A DNA stretch of 64,000 bases, taken from Petrachloros mirabilis ULC683. GTDB lineage: Bacteria; Cyanobacteriota; Cyanobacteriia; Thermosynechococcales; Thermosynechococcaceae. A model generated the notes under the pieces. The model ran no database searches and was not told the origin of the DNA. It saw only the letters and a list, made by a program, of their open reading frames with translations. The number at the start of each line of letters is the position of its first letter. Within the stretch, counting starts at the first letter, position 1. The translations under genes were made by a program, and so were the position numbers. Location of the stretch: assembly GCF_009939295.1 (NCBI RefSeq), contig NZ_WVIC01000016.1, positions 23,695 through 87,694 of the forward strand, written 5' to 3'. This document shows, one piece after another, positions 56,137 through 64,000 of this stretch.

Positions 56137-56292
56137 CACCCGTACACACGAGTCTTTGGTTGTATTTTCCACCCTGTCTAGCCCCCTAAATCCCCCATGC
56201 TGGGGGACTTTGATGATCTGATTTCCCCCAATTCCGGGGGGTTTAGGGGGGCGAATGCAGCATTTTGGATGTGACGAGGTGTGTCCACGGTA
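56137..56292. mobile_element. MITE-like repeat, family C, copy 2
   Basis: ACACCCGTACACACGAGTC on the left and GACGAGGTGTGTCCACGG on the right are inverted relatives of the ends of copy 1. The body has CCCCCATGCTGGGGG and CCCCCAATTCCGGGGGG hairpins. Ends 60 bp before the pntB stop. Confidence 0.75.
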
Positions 56293-56354
56293 GCTCAGAG
56301 CGGGAGAGGGGAGCCGGATCAAAGTTCGACAACAGGGGATTTCAGGCTTGGCTG

Positions 56355-57797
56355 CTATCGAGCCGTAGCCAGAGCAGGTTCCGCTTTTGTGGGTTCTGTG
56401 CTTTCTACGAGTTTGGCCAAAATAGCATCGACATTGGTGCGGGCATCCCCAAATAGCATTTGGGTATTTTCTTTGTAGAACAAAGGATTATCTACGCCGG
56501 CGTAGCCACTGGCCAGACTGCGCTTCATGACAATGGCATGTTTGGCCTTCCACACTTCCAGCACCGGCATGCCGGCAATGGGGCTGTTGGGGTCTTCGAT
56601 GGCGCTGGGATTAACGGTGTCGTTGGCTCCAATCACCAGGACAACATCGGTTTCAGGAAAATCATCATTGATTTCTTCCATTTCTAATACGATGTCGTAG
56701 GGTACATTGGCTTCTGCCAATAACACGTTCATGTGTCCCGGTAGGCGGCCAGCAACGGGGTGGATGCCAAAGCGAACTGCGGTGCCGCGATCGCGCAGCA
56801 TCTCGGTGATCCGAGCTACAGAATGCTGGGCCTGAGCCACGGCCATGCCATAACCCGGCACAATGATCACCTGCTTGGCAGTTTCGAGTAAATCGACAGT
56901 TTCTTCGGCGGTAATTGATGTGGCTTCGCCCACAACGCCATCACTACTACTGGCCGCAGACCCCCCAGAATTGGCACCGAAGCCACCCAGAATGACGCTA
57001 ATAAAGGATCGGTTCATGGCCCGACACATAATGAAACTTAGAATGGCACCGCTGCTGCCCACCAGGGCACCCGTGATAATCAGCAGATCGTTAGAAAGCA
57101 TAAAGCCAGCGGCAGCCGCAGCCCAACCGGAGTAGCTATTGAGCATGGAAATGACTACGGGCATGTCGGCTCCACCAATGGCGGCCACCAGGTGAATTCC
57201 CAGGACGGATGCGATCGCAGTCATAATCAGCAACGGCATCAGGCCCGCCGGGGCTTCCACCCCCATAAAGGAGATGCCAAACCACACCGTAGCCGCCAGC
57301 ATCCCCAAATTGAGCAGATGGCGACCGGGCAGAGTCAAGGGCTTGCTGCTAATCAAGGCCCGCAGTTTGCCAAAGGCGACAATAGATCCCGTAAAGGTAA
57401 CGGCACCGATAAACACCCCAATGTAAATTTCGAGCTGGTGAATGGTTTCTTCCGCCCCCACCAAGGTGGTGGGTTGCAGATAGTTGGCCACCCCCACCAG
57501 CACCGCAGCCAAGCCCACAAAGCTGTGCAGAATGGCCACCAGTTCCGGCATCGAGGTCATGGCCACCCGGGCGGCCACAATGGCTCCGATGATTACGCCG
57601 GGAACCACCATGCTGATCAAGGTGGTGTAGCCCGTGACCTGGGTGCTGAAAGCAGTAGCGAGAAGGGCTAACACCATCCCCAGGATGCCGAAGAGGTTGC
57701 CGCGACGGGCGCTTTCCTGATTGGACAGGCCCCCCAAACTCAAGATAAACAGGGCGCTGGCTGCAATATAGGCAACCGTAACAAGACTATTGGTCAT
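56355..57797 (-). CDS. pntB: Proton-translocating NAD(P) transhydrogenase subunit beta
   Basis: 480 residues. About nine membrane helices in the first 270 (domain II), then the NADP-binding domain [54 protein letters not shown], and [16 protein letters not shown]. Couples H+ entry to NADPH formation in the cytoplasmic membrane. 25 bp after pntA. Confidence 0.97.
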   Translation of the reverse strand: MTNSLVTVAYIAASALFILSLGGLSNQESARRGNLFGILGMVLALLATAFSTQVTGYTTLISMVVPGVIIGAIVAARVAMTSMPELVAILHSFVGLAAVLVGVANYLQPTTLVGAEETIHQLEIYIGVFIGAVTFTGSIVAFGKLRALISSKPLTLPGRHLLNLGMLAATVWFGISFMGVEAPAGLMPLLIMTAIASVLGIHLVAAIGGADMPVVISMLNSYSGWAAAAAGFMLSNDLLIITGALVGSSGAILSFIMCRAMNRSFISVILGGFGANSGGSAASSSDGVVGEATSITAEETVDLLETAKQVIIVPGYGMAVAQAQHSVARITEMLRDRGTAVRFGIHPVAGRLPGHMNVLLAEANVPYDIVLEMEEINDDFPETDVVLVIGANDTVNPSAIEDPNSPIAGMPVLEVWKAKHAIVMKRSLASGYAGVDNPLFYKENTQMLFGDARTNVDAILAKLVESTEPTKAEPALATAR

Positions 57798-57822
57798 CGT
57801 TTAACTCTGTAGTAATGGGTCA

Positions 57823-59445
57823 TTATTTGCGGAACATCTTCAACATGCGCTGGGTGACCAAAAAGCCCCCCGAGATGTTGATGGTGCCGACTAGAATTGC
57901 GATCGCACCCAAAAGGGTGGTGGGGGACTGGAGCGGTCCCGAGATTTGCAGCATCCCCCCCAGGATGATGATGCCGCTGATGGCATTGGTGACGCTCATT
58001 AGGGGTGTGTGCAGGGCGGGCTTCACATTCCAGATCACCTGCCAGCCCACAAAGCAAGCCAGCACAAACACCGTAAAGTGCGACAGGAACGACGGTGGTG
58101 CCCCCACCCCAATCCCGACCAGAGCCAGCACCGCTAAAGCTGGCCACAGCCAAGGGCCAAGATTGACACCAGCCTTCTCTTCTGGGGCGGCTGCGGTCAC
58201 GACTGATTCTGTCTTAGGAGCCACTGGAGGCGGGGAGGGCACACTGGGTTTGGGCGGTGGCCAGGTAATTTCACCCTGGTGCAATACCAAGGCACCCCTT
58301 ACCACTTCGTCCTCAAAGTCCACCTGAAAGCTTTCGGCACCACCCATATCCTTCAGCAAGTGCCAGAGATTGGTGCCATACAGTTGACTGGCCTGGGTGG
58401 CCATGCGGCTGGGTAAATCAGTGAGGCCAATGATATTGACCCCCTGGTACTGATAGATTTCATTCGGTTTGGTCACTTCGCAGTTGCCCCCCTGCTCTGC
58501 GGCCAAATCCACCACTACCGAGCTGGGGTGCATACTTTCCACCATCTCGCGGGTGATCAAGGTTGGGGCTTTTTTGCCCGGAATCAAGGCCGTCGTGATG
58601 ATAATATCTACTTCTTTAGCCTGCTCGGCAAACAAGGCCATCTCCGCACGGATAAACTCTGCGCTCATGGTCTTGGCATAGCCGCCTTCTCCTGAGCCAT
58701 CCTCGGCAAACTCTAGTTCCAGGAACTCACCGCCCAGGCTTTCTACCTGCTCTTTCACCACCAGGCGGGTGTCAAAGGCGCGCACAATTGCCCCCAGTCC
58801 TTTGGCAGTGCCAATAGCCGCCAGACCAGCCACCCCCGCCCCAATAATCAGCACCTTGGCTGGGGGCACTTTTCCGGCGGCAGTGATTTGCCCCGTAAAG
58901 AAGCGACCAAACTGATTGGCAGCTTCAATCACAGCTCGATACCCCGCCAAGTTAGCCATGGCGCTGAGAGCATCCATTTTCTGGGCGCGGCTGATCCGGG
59001 GCACCGCATCCATGGCCAGTACGGTCACTTTTTGGGCGGCCAGTTTCTCCAGCAATTCCGGATTTTGGGCAGGCCAGATAAAGCTAATCAGGGTTTTACC
59101 TTCAGAGAGCCACTGGGCTTCATGTACCTCCAGCTCAGGGTGAACCTGGGGAGCACGCACCTTGAGGATAATGTCAGCCGTAGTCCATAGGGCTTGGGGA
59201 TCAGAAACCAGATGGCAACCCGCTTGTTCGTAGGCGCTGTCCAGAAACCCTGCCGCCGTGCCAGCTTTAGCCTCAATCCAGACCTCAAACCCCAGCTTTT
59301 GTAAGCGCTGGGCGGTGTCTGGGGTGGCTGCCACCCGATTTTCACCACCAAAGACTTCCTTGGGAATGCCGATTTTGAGGGCGGTCTTTTTTTCGACTTC
59401 TTCAGTTTCAGGGGAGGGGGTAACGGTTTCAAAGGTTGCAGTCAT
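57823..59445 (-). CDS. pntA: Proton-translocating NAD(P) transhydrogenase subunit alpha
   Basis: 540 residues, unsplit. Domain [24 protein letters not shown] loop [21 protein letters not shown], and RPGYKSVVD-type substrate region equivalents ([16 protein letters not shown]); a Pro/Ala linker near residue 390-420, then four membrane helices ([17 protein letters not shown] and following). Some cyanobacteria split this into two genes; here both parts are one reading frame. Confidence 0.96.
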   Translation of the reverse strand: MTATFETVTPSPETEEVEKKTALKIGIPKEVFGGENRVAATPDTAQRLQKLGFEVWIEAKAGTAAGFLDSAYEQAGCHLVSDPQALWTTADIILKVRAPQVHPELEVHEAQWLSEGKTLISFIWPAQNPELLEKLAAQKVTVLAMDAVPRISRAQKMDALSAMANLAGYRAVIEAANQFGRFFTGQITAAGKVPPAKVLIIGAGVAGLAAIGTAKGLGAIVRAFDTRLVVKEQVESLGGEFLELEFAEDGSGEGGYAKTMSAEFIRAEMALFAEQAKEVDIIITTALIPGKKAPTLITREMVESMHPSSVVVDLAAEQGGNCEVTKPNEIYQYQGVNIIGLTDLPSRMATQASQLYGTNLWHLLKDMGGAESFQVDFEDEVVRGALVLHQGEITWPPPKPSVPSPPPVAPKTESVVTAAAPEEKAGVNLGPWLWPALAVLALVGIGVGAPPSFLSHFTVFVLACFVGWQVIWNVKPALHTPLMSVTNAISGIIILGGMLQISGPLQSPTTLLGAIAILVGTINISGGFLVTQRMLKMFRK

Positions 59446-59550
59446 GGACTCTCCTTATGAGTGCAAGATTGACAAAAAATGTTCGGAATAGAATGGATGT
59501 TCCAAGCATCCTTGTTTCTAGATCAAGCCCCTAGAAACATAGATGTCGTC

Positions 59551-59787
59551 TCATCGCTGCGTCGAGGGGTAACGGGCGTCCTCAGTGATGCCCTTAATAT
59601 TTTTCGACCTTTCCGATTCGGCAGATGAGGCTGAGTTACGCTTCGCAGATAAATTGACAACAGGGCGATTACTGTCGGCTTCTTTTTTCTGCCAATCTGC
59701 GAACATGGCTTCTAGATCATAATTAAAGATTTTGGCGTGTTCTTCACGGATCTTATGAATTTCATCTAGTATCTCATTCTGCCACAT
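59551..59787 (-). CDS. Antitoxin-like partner of the downstream-type PIN toxin
   Basis: 78 residues. MWQNEILDEIHKIREEHAKIF then NYDLEAMFADWQKKEAD is a recurrent cyanobacterial short protein beside PIN genes; the tail is polar and Ser/Arg-rich. It lies 3 bases after the PIN toxin gene, so the order is toxin first. Assigned by neighbourhood. Confidence 0.65.
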   Translation of the reverse strand: MWQNEILDEIHKIREEHAKIFNYDLEAMFADWQKKEADSNRPVVNLSAKRNSASSAESERSKNIKGITEDARYPSTQR

Positions 59788-59790
59788 GAC

Positions 59791-60264
59791 TTAATCTCCG
59801 AGTAGCTCATAGGGGGTGCAAATGACTGGTAGTTGATATCCACAATCTTGACTAACTTCTGCAAGTTTTCTCTGAATTTGAGCATTGGCAATATGTTTAC
59901 AATTCCACGTTAGCAAGTAGTCCAACCCATGAACGGTTGCGGCAGCAATGTGAACGGCATCATCAGACGCTTTAGGGGGCAGACTGCTTCGCATCAGAAA
60001 TTGTGCTGACAAGCTGCGGACGGATTGATTCAGCTCCACTAACGACAACCCGCTCAGAAGTTCTAGACGTCTGGCGGCAATTTCGGAGTCTCCTCGCGCT
60101 ACTTCATCTAAGACAACCTGAGAGATGTAAAGCGTAAAGGTGTTGCGACGAGATGCCCACCACTCTTTTGTGACTTCTATGTTGGCTGCTATGATTAGGT
60201 TTTTAGTGGATCTCGCTGTGAGATAGCCCAAGACACTGGTTTCGAGGTAAACCGTTTCGTTCAT
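59791..60264 (-). CDS. PIN-domain protein (type II toxin, first gene of the pair)
   Basis: 157 residues. VYLETSVLGYLTARST at the start (Glu/Asp variant of the first PIN acid), VVLDEVARGD, KASDDAVHIAAATVHGLDYLL and TWNCKHIANAQ for the remaining acidic residues. Belongs to the PIN branch with YLETS start. Reads first in the operon; the short gene after it would be the antitoxin, the reverse of usual VapBC. Confidence 0.8.
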   Translation of the reverse strand: MNETVYLETSVLGYLTARSTKNLIIAANIEVTKEWWASRRNTFTLYISQVVLDEVARGDSEIAARRLELLSGLSLVELNQSVRSLSAQFLMRSSLPPKASDDAVHIAAATVHGLDYLLTWNCKHIANAQIQRKLAEVSQDCGYQLPVICTPYELLGD

Positions 60265-60542
60265 GAACGGCTAGTATCCCTTATGGTGATGGGGAATCCC
60301 ACGGTTAAGCAGTCGATGAAGCAGGAAGCTTTAGGCACGACCTGATCCATTAAAACACTCTTGCAATGCATCCTAAAACAATCGCCCCTTCAGACTGCCG
60401 GATCTTTAACTTGTCTTAGGACTTGGCAGCATTGCCCAGATAAGTCTTTACAGAAGTTAATGTTGAGAATGAAATTGGCGGGCTGCGATGACCCTAGGCC
60501 GGTCTTTGACCATCGCAACCCAATGTCTCTGCCAATCTACGA

Positions 60543-60615
60543 GATAGTACATTACAAGCTGCTGCGCTGTGTTCCCCACCGATGACCTTTAGCACCACCG
60601 TGGATCTATAGGCCA
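60543..60615 (+). repeat. Partial duplicate of the murF promoter and start region
   Basis: TAGTACATTACAAGCTGCTG and, downstream, ATGACCTTTAGCACCACC closely follow the text ahead of and at the murF start (GTACATTACAATCTGCTG, ATGACCTTTCACGCCACG) with the same distance between the two blocks. The copy continues only nine codons before a stop at about 60615. The TACAAT/TACATT block may be the -10 box. The surrounding 60265-60721 region has no other gene. Confidence 0.65.
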
Positions 60616-60721
60616 ACCTTCAGGTCACTGCCGCTCCCTATTGAGCCATAGCGCCGCAGTCAGCTCTCTGTCGAGCGGGAAGATGGTACATTACAATCTG
60701 CTGTTTGCGGTTTCTCAATTG

Positions 60722-62095
60722 ATGACCTTTCACGCCACGTTGACTCAGTTAGCTGCCATAACAAATGCTTCTTTGCACTGCTGTGATCTCGACTGTCAAT
60801 CGGCACCGGTGCAAGGTATTACCACCGATAGCCGCGAGGTTGAGCCGGGAAATTTGTTTGTAGCCCTCAGAGGGGATCGCTTTGATGGCCATGAGTTTGT
60901 AGCTCAGGTGAAAGATAAGGGCGCGATCGCAGCTCTAGTCGATCACCCTGTCTCTGTCGAGCTGCCGCAGATTGTGGTTAAAGATACCCTGACCGCCTAC
61001 CAACAGTTGGGGCGCTGGTGGCGAGATCAGTTTCAAATTCCAGTGATTGCGATTACGGGTTCAGTGGGCAAGACCACGACCAAAGAACTGATTGCCGCCG
61101 TGCTGGGGACAGCAGGTCGGGTTTGCAAGACCGAGGCCAACAACAACAACGAAATTGGGGTTCCCAAAACCTTGCTGGGACTGGCTCACGACCATGACTT
61201 CGCTGTGATTGAAATGGGGATGCGGGGTCGGGGTGAAATTGCCCAACTGGCTCAAATTGCCCGACCTACCATTGCCGTGATTACCAACGTGGGCACCGCT
61301 CATATTGGCCGCCTAGGATCACGAGAAGCCATTGCCGAGGCCAAGTGTGAGCTGCTGGCCGAGCTGCCTGCCGCTAGCATTGCCATCTTAAATGCCGACA
61401 GTCCCCTCCTGATTCAGACCGCCCAAAAGGTGTGGTCGGGCACCACGATCACCTATGGCCTCACCACCGGAGATCTGCGGGGCACTCTGGTCGATGACCA
61501 AACCCTAGAACTGGTAGGGATACAGTATCCGCTGCCCCTGCCAGGTGAGCATAATGCTCTCAATTATTTAGCTGCGATCGCCATTGCTCGTCACCTAAAC
61601 CTGGATCAAGCCCCGCTCCGCACCGGCCTCTGTGTCAATCTGCCCAGTGGTCGCGCCCAACGTCGCCCCCTCGCCAACGATGTAGTGCTGTTGGATGAAA
61701 CCTACAACGCCGGGGTCGAGTCTATGGAAGCTGCCTTGAAGCTCCTGGCTCAGACCCCTGGCCAGCGCCGCATTGCCGTCCTAGGTGCCATGAAAGAGCT
61801 TGGGGATCACGCTCCTGAATTACACCGTCAGGTGGGGCAGCGGGTTCAGGATCTCGGACTGGATTTGCTGCTGATTCTGGGCACTGGCTGCGAAGGCACC
61901 GCTCTGGCCAGCGGTACGACGACGGTGCCCACGCAGCAATTTGCTACTCATGACGCCCTGGTTGATTACCTCATGACGGAGATTCAGCCTGGGGATCGCT
62001 TACTGTTTAAGGCTTCTCATTCGGTGGGCTTAGATCGAGTCGTGGCGGCACTAGAGCAACGCTGGTCACCAGCTCCGGCTGTCACCGCTTCTTAG
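60722..62095 (+). CDS. murF: UDP-MurNAc-tripeptide--D-Ala-D-Ala ligase MurF
   Basis: Adds D-Ala-D-Ala to complete the cytoplasmic peptidoglycan precursor. About 457 residues: VQGITTDSREVEPGNLFVALRG, ATP loop AITGSVGKTTTKELIA, EMGMRGRGEIAQLA, HNALNYLAAIAIA, DETYNAGVESMEAAL and HSVGLDRV-type ending. ATG 60722 (second copy of the ATGACCTTT block) is used; a frame to 60641 adds 27 unrelated residues. Followed by a short hairpin (CTCCCG...CGGGAG) near 62115. Confidence 0.95.
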   Translation: MTFHATLTQLAAITNASLHCCDLDCQSAPVQGITTDSREVEPGNLFVALRGDRFDGHEFVAQVKDKGAIAALVDHPVSVELPQIVVKDTLTAYQQLGRWWRDQFQIPVIAITGSVGKTTTKELIAAVLGTAGRVCKTEANNNNEIGVPKTLLGLAHDHDFAVIEMGMRGRGEIAQLAQIARPTIAVITNVGTAHIGRLGSREAIAEAKCELLAELPAASIAILNADSPLLIQTAQKVWSGTTITYGLTTGDLRGTLVDDQTLELVGIQYPLPLPGEHNALNYLAAIAIARHLNLDQAPLRTGLCVNLPSGRAQRRPLANDVVLLDETYNAGVESMEAALKLLAQTPGQRRIAVLGAMKELGDHAPELHRQVGQRVQDLGLDLLLILGTGCEGTALASGTTTVPTQQFATHDALVDYLMTEIQPGDRLLFKASHSVGLDRVVAALEQRWSPAPAVTAS

Positions 62096-62314
62096 GCTTC
62101 AACTAAAGTGACATCCTCCCGAGGTTCCCCTAACGGGAGAGCGCGGGATCACCCAAGCTCGCTCTTGAATATTCCTGCCCCACGCCACTTATCTAGGTCA
62201 TAGATCCCCGACAGACCGACTTGACAGGCTGTTTCCGTTCCCCAGAGTCCCTGGGTTATTCGTTTCAACTCTCCCTCTCCCTTGCGCTCCGCGCATTGGT
62301 CAGGCGAATCCATG

Positions 62315-62709
62315 ATGGAAATCTCCCAGGCTGATACTGAGGCGCTGCTGTTGGTGAATGCTATTTTTTTGGTGGATCAGCTTTCGGCGACCTTTCGACC
62401 CGAGGCGCTGCAAGAGCTGGGCTATGCCGACTGCTCTGAGGAAGATATGGCTCTGGTGAGATCGCTCTTAGCTCCCCAGGCTCTAGCACCCTTGGCCATG
62501 CCCGTGCAGATTAGTGCTGAGCGGATGGGGCGGGGGTACCCAAGGTTTACATTAGCTGCACCCAGGATAGAGTGATTGGCCTGCTAGCCCAACGGCGCAT
62601 GGCGGAAGCAGCGGGGTGCGATCGCACCCTGACCCTAGCGACCAGCCATAATCCCTACCTTTCTGCACCCCAAGCAGTGGCAGACTATCTACTAGCGGTA
62701 GCCCAATAG
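62315..62709 (+). pseudogene. Alpha/beta hydrolase, 5'-deleted and frameshifted
   Basis: The first frame reads DTEALLLVNAIFLVDQL and LQELGYADCSEEDMALVRS, the second, from about 62531, VPKVYISCTQDRVI, ATSHNPYLSAPQAVADYLL. These are the lid and the C-terminal half of an EstC/RsbQ-like alpha/beta hydrolase; the catalytic His is in ATSHNPYL. Joining them needs a one-base shift at the G run near 62528-62535. The nucleophile elbow and the N-terminal half are absent, so it is a dead fragment. Confidence 0.65.
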
Positions 62710-62733
62710 CACCATTTTCTGGCGGAGCAGCCC

Positions 62734-63117
62734 ATGACCAAAACCACATCCACCTACTGGAATGCCTTCAGTCCTTCAAAGCGGGAAAGCTGGATCCCAG
62801 TTCAAGGGCTTGAGCCAATGGCCGAAGAGATCACCTTGAGCGTCGATCCGGTTACTGGCGAATACACCAAATTGACACGTTTTCTTCCTGGCGCGGATAC
62901 CAGCGCATTCGGCGAGAAAACGCACCCATATCCAGAGGAAGTGTTCATCGTCAGCGGTCGTTTGTACGATCAAGCCTTCGACCTTTGGCTGGAGACAGGC
63001 CATTATGCCAGTCGTCCACCTGGCGAACCGCACGGCCCTTTCAAAACCGATGTGGGGTGTGTGGTGCTGGAGGTGTCTTTTCCGAATCGAACTGGCTCCC
63101 CTTCAAGCGTTTATTGA
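62734..63117 (+). CDS. ChrR-like cupin domain protein
   Basis: 127 residues of a single cupin barrel, with His/Glu in GEKTHPYPEEVFIVSGR, VSGRLYDQ and PGEPHGPFKTDVGC giving the metal set. Resembles the ChrR C-terminal anti-sigma type cupin, without the zinc anti-sigma half, so more likely a metal-bound sensor or enzyme of unknown role. ATG 62734 with AGCAGCCC upstream. Confidence 0.8.
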   Translation: MTKTTSTYWNAFSPSKRESWIPVQGLEPMAEEITLSVDPVTGEYTKLTRFLPGADTSAFGEKTHPYPEEVFIVSGRLYDQAFDLWLETGHYASRPPGEPHGPFKTDVGCVVLEVSFPNRTGSPSSVY

Positions 63118-63326
63118 TAGAGGCGCACAGGGGCAATTCTCATCCTGAGACACTTCGTGAATGCCCTGAGGCCAGTGGTAGTGATCTGCAAGTGTAAAGA
63201 CAGATTGCCTCTCGTAACGGATGTCGGCTGTACCTCATCGAAAAATCAGGACGGTCGAAAGGGCGGTGGGAATAACCTCGCCTAGGGTGGGCATACTAAG
63301 GAATGTTGGCGATGGTGAGATCGACG

Positions 63327-63665
63327 ATGAGACTCTTCAAGCCGCTTTTCGGCATAGTACTCATGCTTTTGGGCTTTTACTTCTTAGGTAAAAACATTTT
63401 CTTTACGACTCAGGCTTATCCTTGGTGGCGGGGGGTTGCGGCCAATCTATCTGTTCTGTCTCTATGTGCCGGTGTGTTTATGCTGGTGTTTTTGCGCTCG
63501 GGGGCAAGGGCGTTAGGTTGGATTGCGATCGCAGTTAGCATCATTTGCGTATTTGCCAGTAGTCGCGCCATTTTGAACCCGACCAGCTTGTGGCAGTTTT
63601 TGATCTCACTGGTGGCGATGGTCTGGGGATACAAGATGCTAACGGCACGTAGAAGTTGGTTTTAG
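63327..63665 (+). CDS. Small membrane protein of unknown function
   Basis: 112 residues with about four hydrophobic segments (LFGIVLMLLGFYFLG, AANLSVLSLCAGVFMLVFL, IAIAVSIICVFASSRA, LISLVAMVWGYKML). Basic at the start (MRLFKP). ATG 63327 fits better than TTG 63303. No family is claimed. 185 bp of gene-free sequence precede it. Confidence 0.6.
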   Translation: MRLFKPLFGIVLMLLGFYFLGKNIFFTTQAYPWWRGVAANLSVLSLCAGVFMLVFLRSGARALGWIAIAVSIICVFASSRAILNPTSLWQFLISLVAMVWGYKMLTARRSWF

Positions 63666-64000
63666 CGTTAACGACTGTTGTCAATAGCATGGGCAAGTCA
63701 GACTTTGATCAAAGCAGTAAGCTGAGAGTAAAGATCTTGTAAAAAGTGGGCATACTAGTATCCAGGTGAAATGCTACACAGATGAAAGTCTTGCCCAGCA
63801 AAGATTCTATTAGATTAATGCCAAGGCTTCTGCAACACTTGCCTGCACAAGCTTTGTTCTCTTGTCAATATTAAAGTAGCCAATACTAAGCTGAGACCGA
63901 CATCTGCCAAGCTGCTTTCCATATTTGTAGAAAGTAGCTGAAAGCTTTTGGCTCTACCGGAATGAGTATGCTGATGTAGTCGTTATGATACTAATCAGCC
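63666..64000 (-). other. Gene-free right edge with a possible decayed coding fragment
   Basis: On the minus strand, from about 63931 down to a TAA at 63810-63812 an open run reads GKQLGRCRSQLSIGYFN then RTKLVQASVAEALALI, which looks like protein text. Immediately upstream another frame reads ILIPVEPKAFSYFL, so a one-base shift may split one old gene. There is no start codon and a stop occurs near the edge. No family is claimed. Confidence 0.3.

Noticed and set aside
55813..56292. Possible CRISPR array from repeated G/C blocks
   Set aside because: Blocks are palindromes of different length without regular spacing or spacers and no cas genes are in the window; they fit MITE-like repeats.
56355..59445. 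Many plus-strand frames across pntAB
   Set aside because: Antisense shadows of membrane-protein genes; no start signals or family resemblance.

Overview
The window looks like chromosomal DNA of a cyanobacterium, probably of the Leptolyngbya/Synechococcales type. The evidence is the repeated HIP1 octamer GCGATCGC, a bicistronic nrtABCD nitrate transporter with an NtcA promoter, MenC, PntA/PntB, flavodoxin, a CYP110-like P450, MinCDE followed by YvcK, two GH57 glucan enzymes, and many Uma2 and PIN-domain genes. The genus cannot be fixed from sequence alone. No tRNA, rRNA, CRISPR array or intact transposase gene was seen.

Layout. 1-4.5 kb: the end of a nuclease-like gene, a stray piece of the sufC 5' end, a Uma2 gene, then sufCDS for Fe-S cluster assembly. 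4.5-6.2 kb: small accessory genes and two broken genes (DUF1993-like and a GNAT toxin). 6.2-11.3 kb: DUF924, P450, TPR protein, ahcY and an ExoD-like gene. 11.2-13.1 kb: an accessory island on the minus strand with a VapBC pair lying between two 86-bp integron-type attC sites. 13.3-22.6 kb: aminopeptidase N, a hydrolase/membrane-protein pair, and the overlapping run recQ / glycosyltransferase / methyltransferase. 22.2-32.8 kb: PrxQ, a LysR regulator with a TrpD-like gene and mobA, a ferredoxin-like protein, creatininase family protein, second PrxQ, a 7TM-HD phosphohydrolase, a Crp-type regulator, flavodoxin and a small zinc-ribbon protein. 33-45.7 kb: a large GH57/DUF3536 protein, a second VapBC pair, CbiG-CobJ, murG, minCDE-yvcK and a GH57 branching-type enzyme. 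46-54 kb: an ABC-2 permease, a cobalamin riboswitch ahead of cobW, and nrtABCD read leftward from an NtcA promoter. 54-64 kb: an EcsC-like protein, menC, pntAB, a third PIN module in toxin-first order, murF, a broken alpha/beta hydrolase, a cupin and small membrane proteins.

Themes. Housekeeping pathways (Fe-S assembly, methyl cycle, peptidoglycan MurG/MurF, division-site placement, nitrogen and cobalamin control) are interspersed with small non-autonomous repeats. At least four repeat families with terminal inverted repeats are visible; copies sit between nrtB and nrtC, just before exoD, 35 bp before flavodoxin, and in the cobW leader. The most unusual item is the pair of equally built attC-like sites flanking a toxin-antitoxin cassette with no integrase in view (a CALIN-like relic). 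Other striking items are divergent duplications of the 5' ends of sufC and murF, a Uma2 remnant joined in frame directly behind the murG stop codon, and a TrpD-like enzyme whose phosphoribosyl-binding motifs are replaced.
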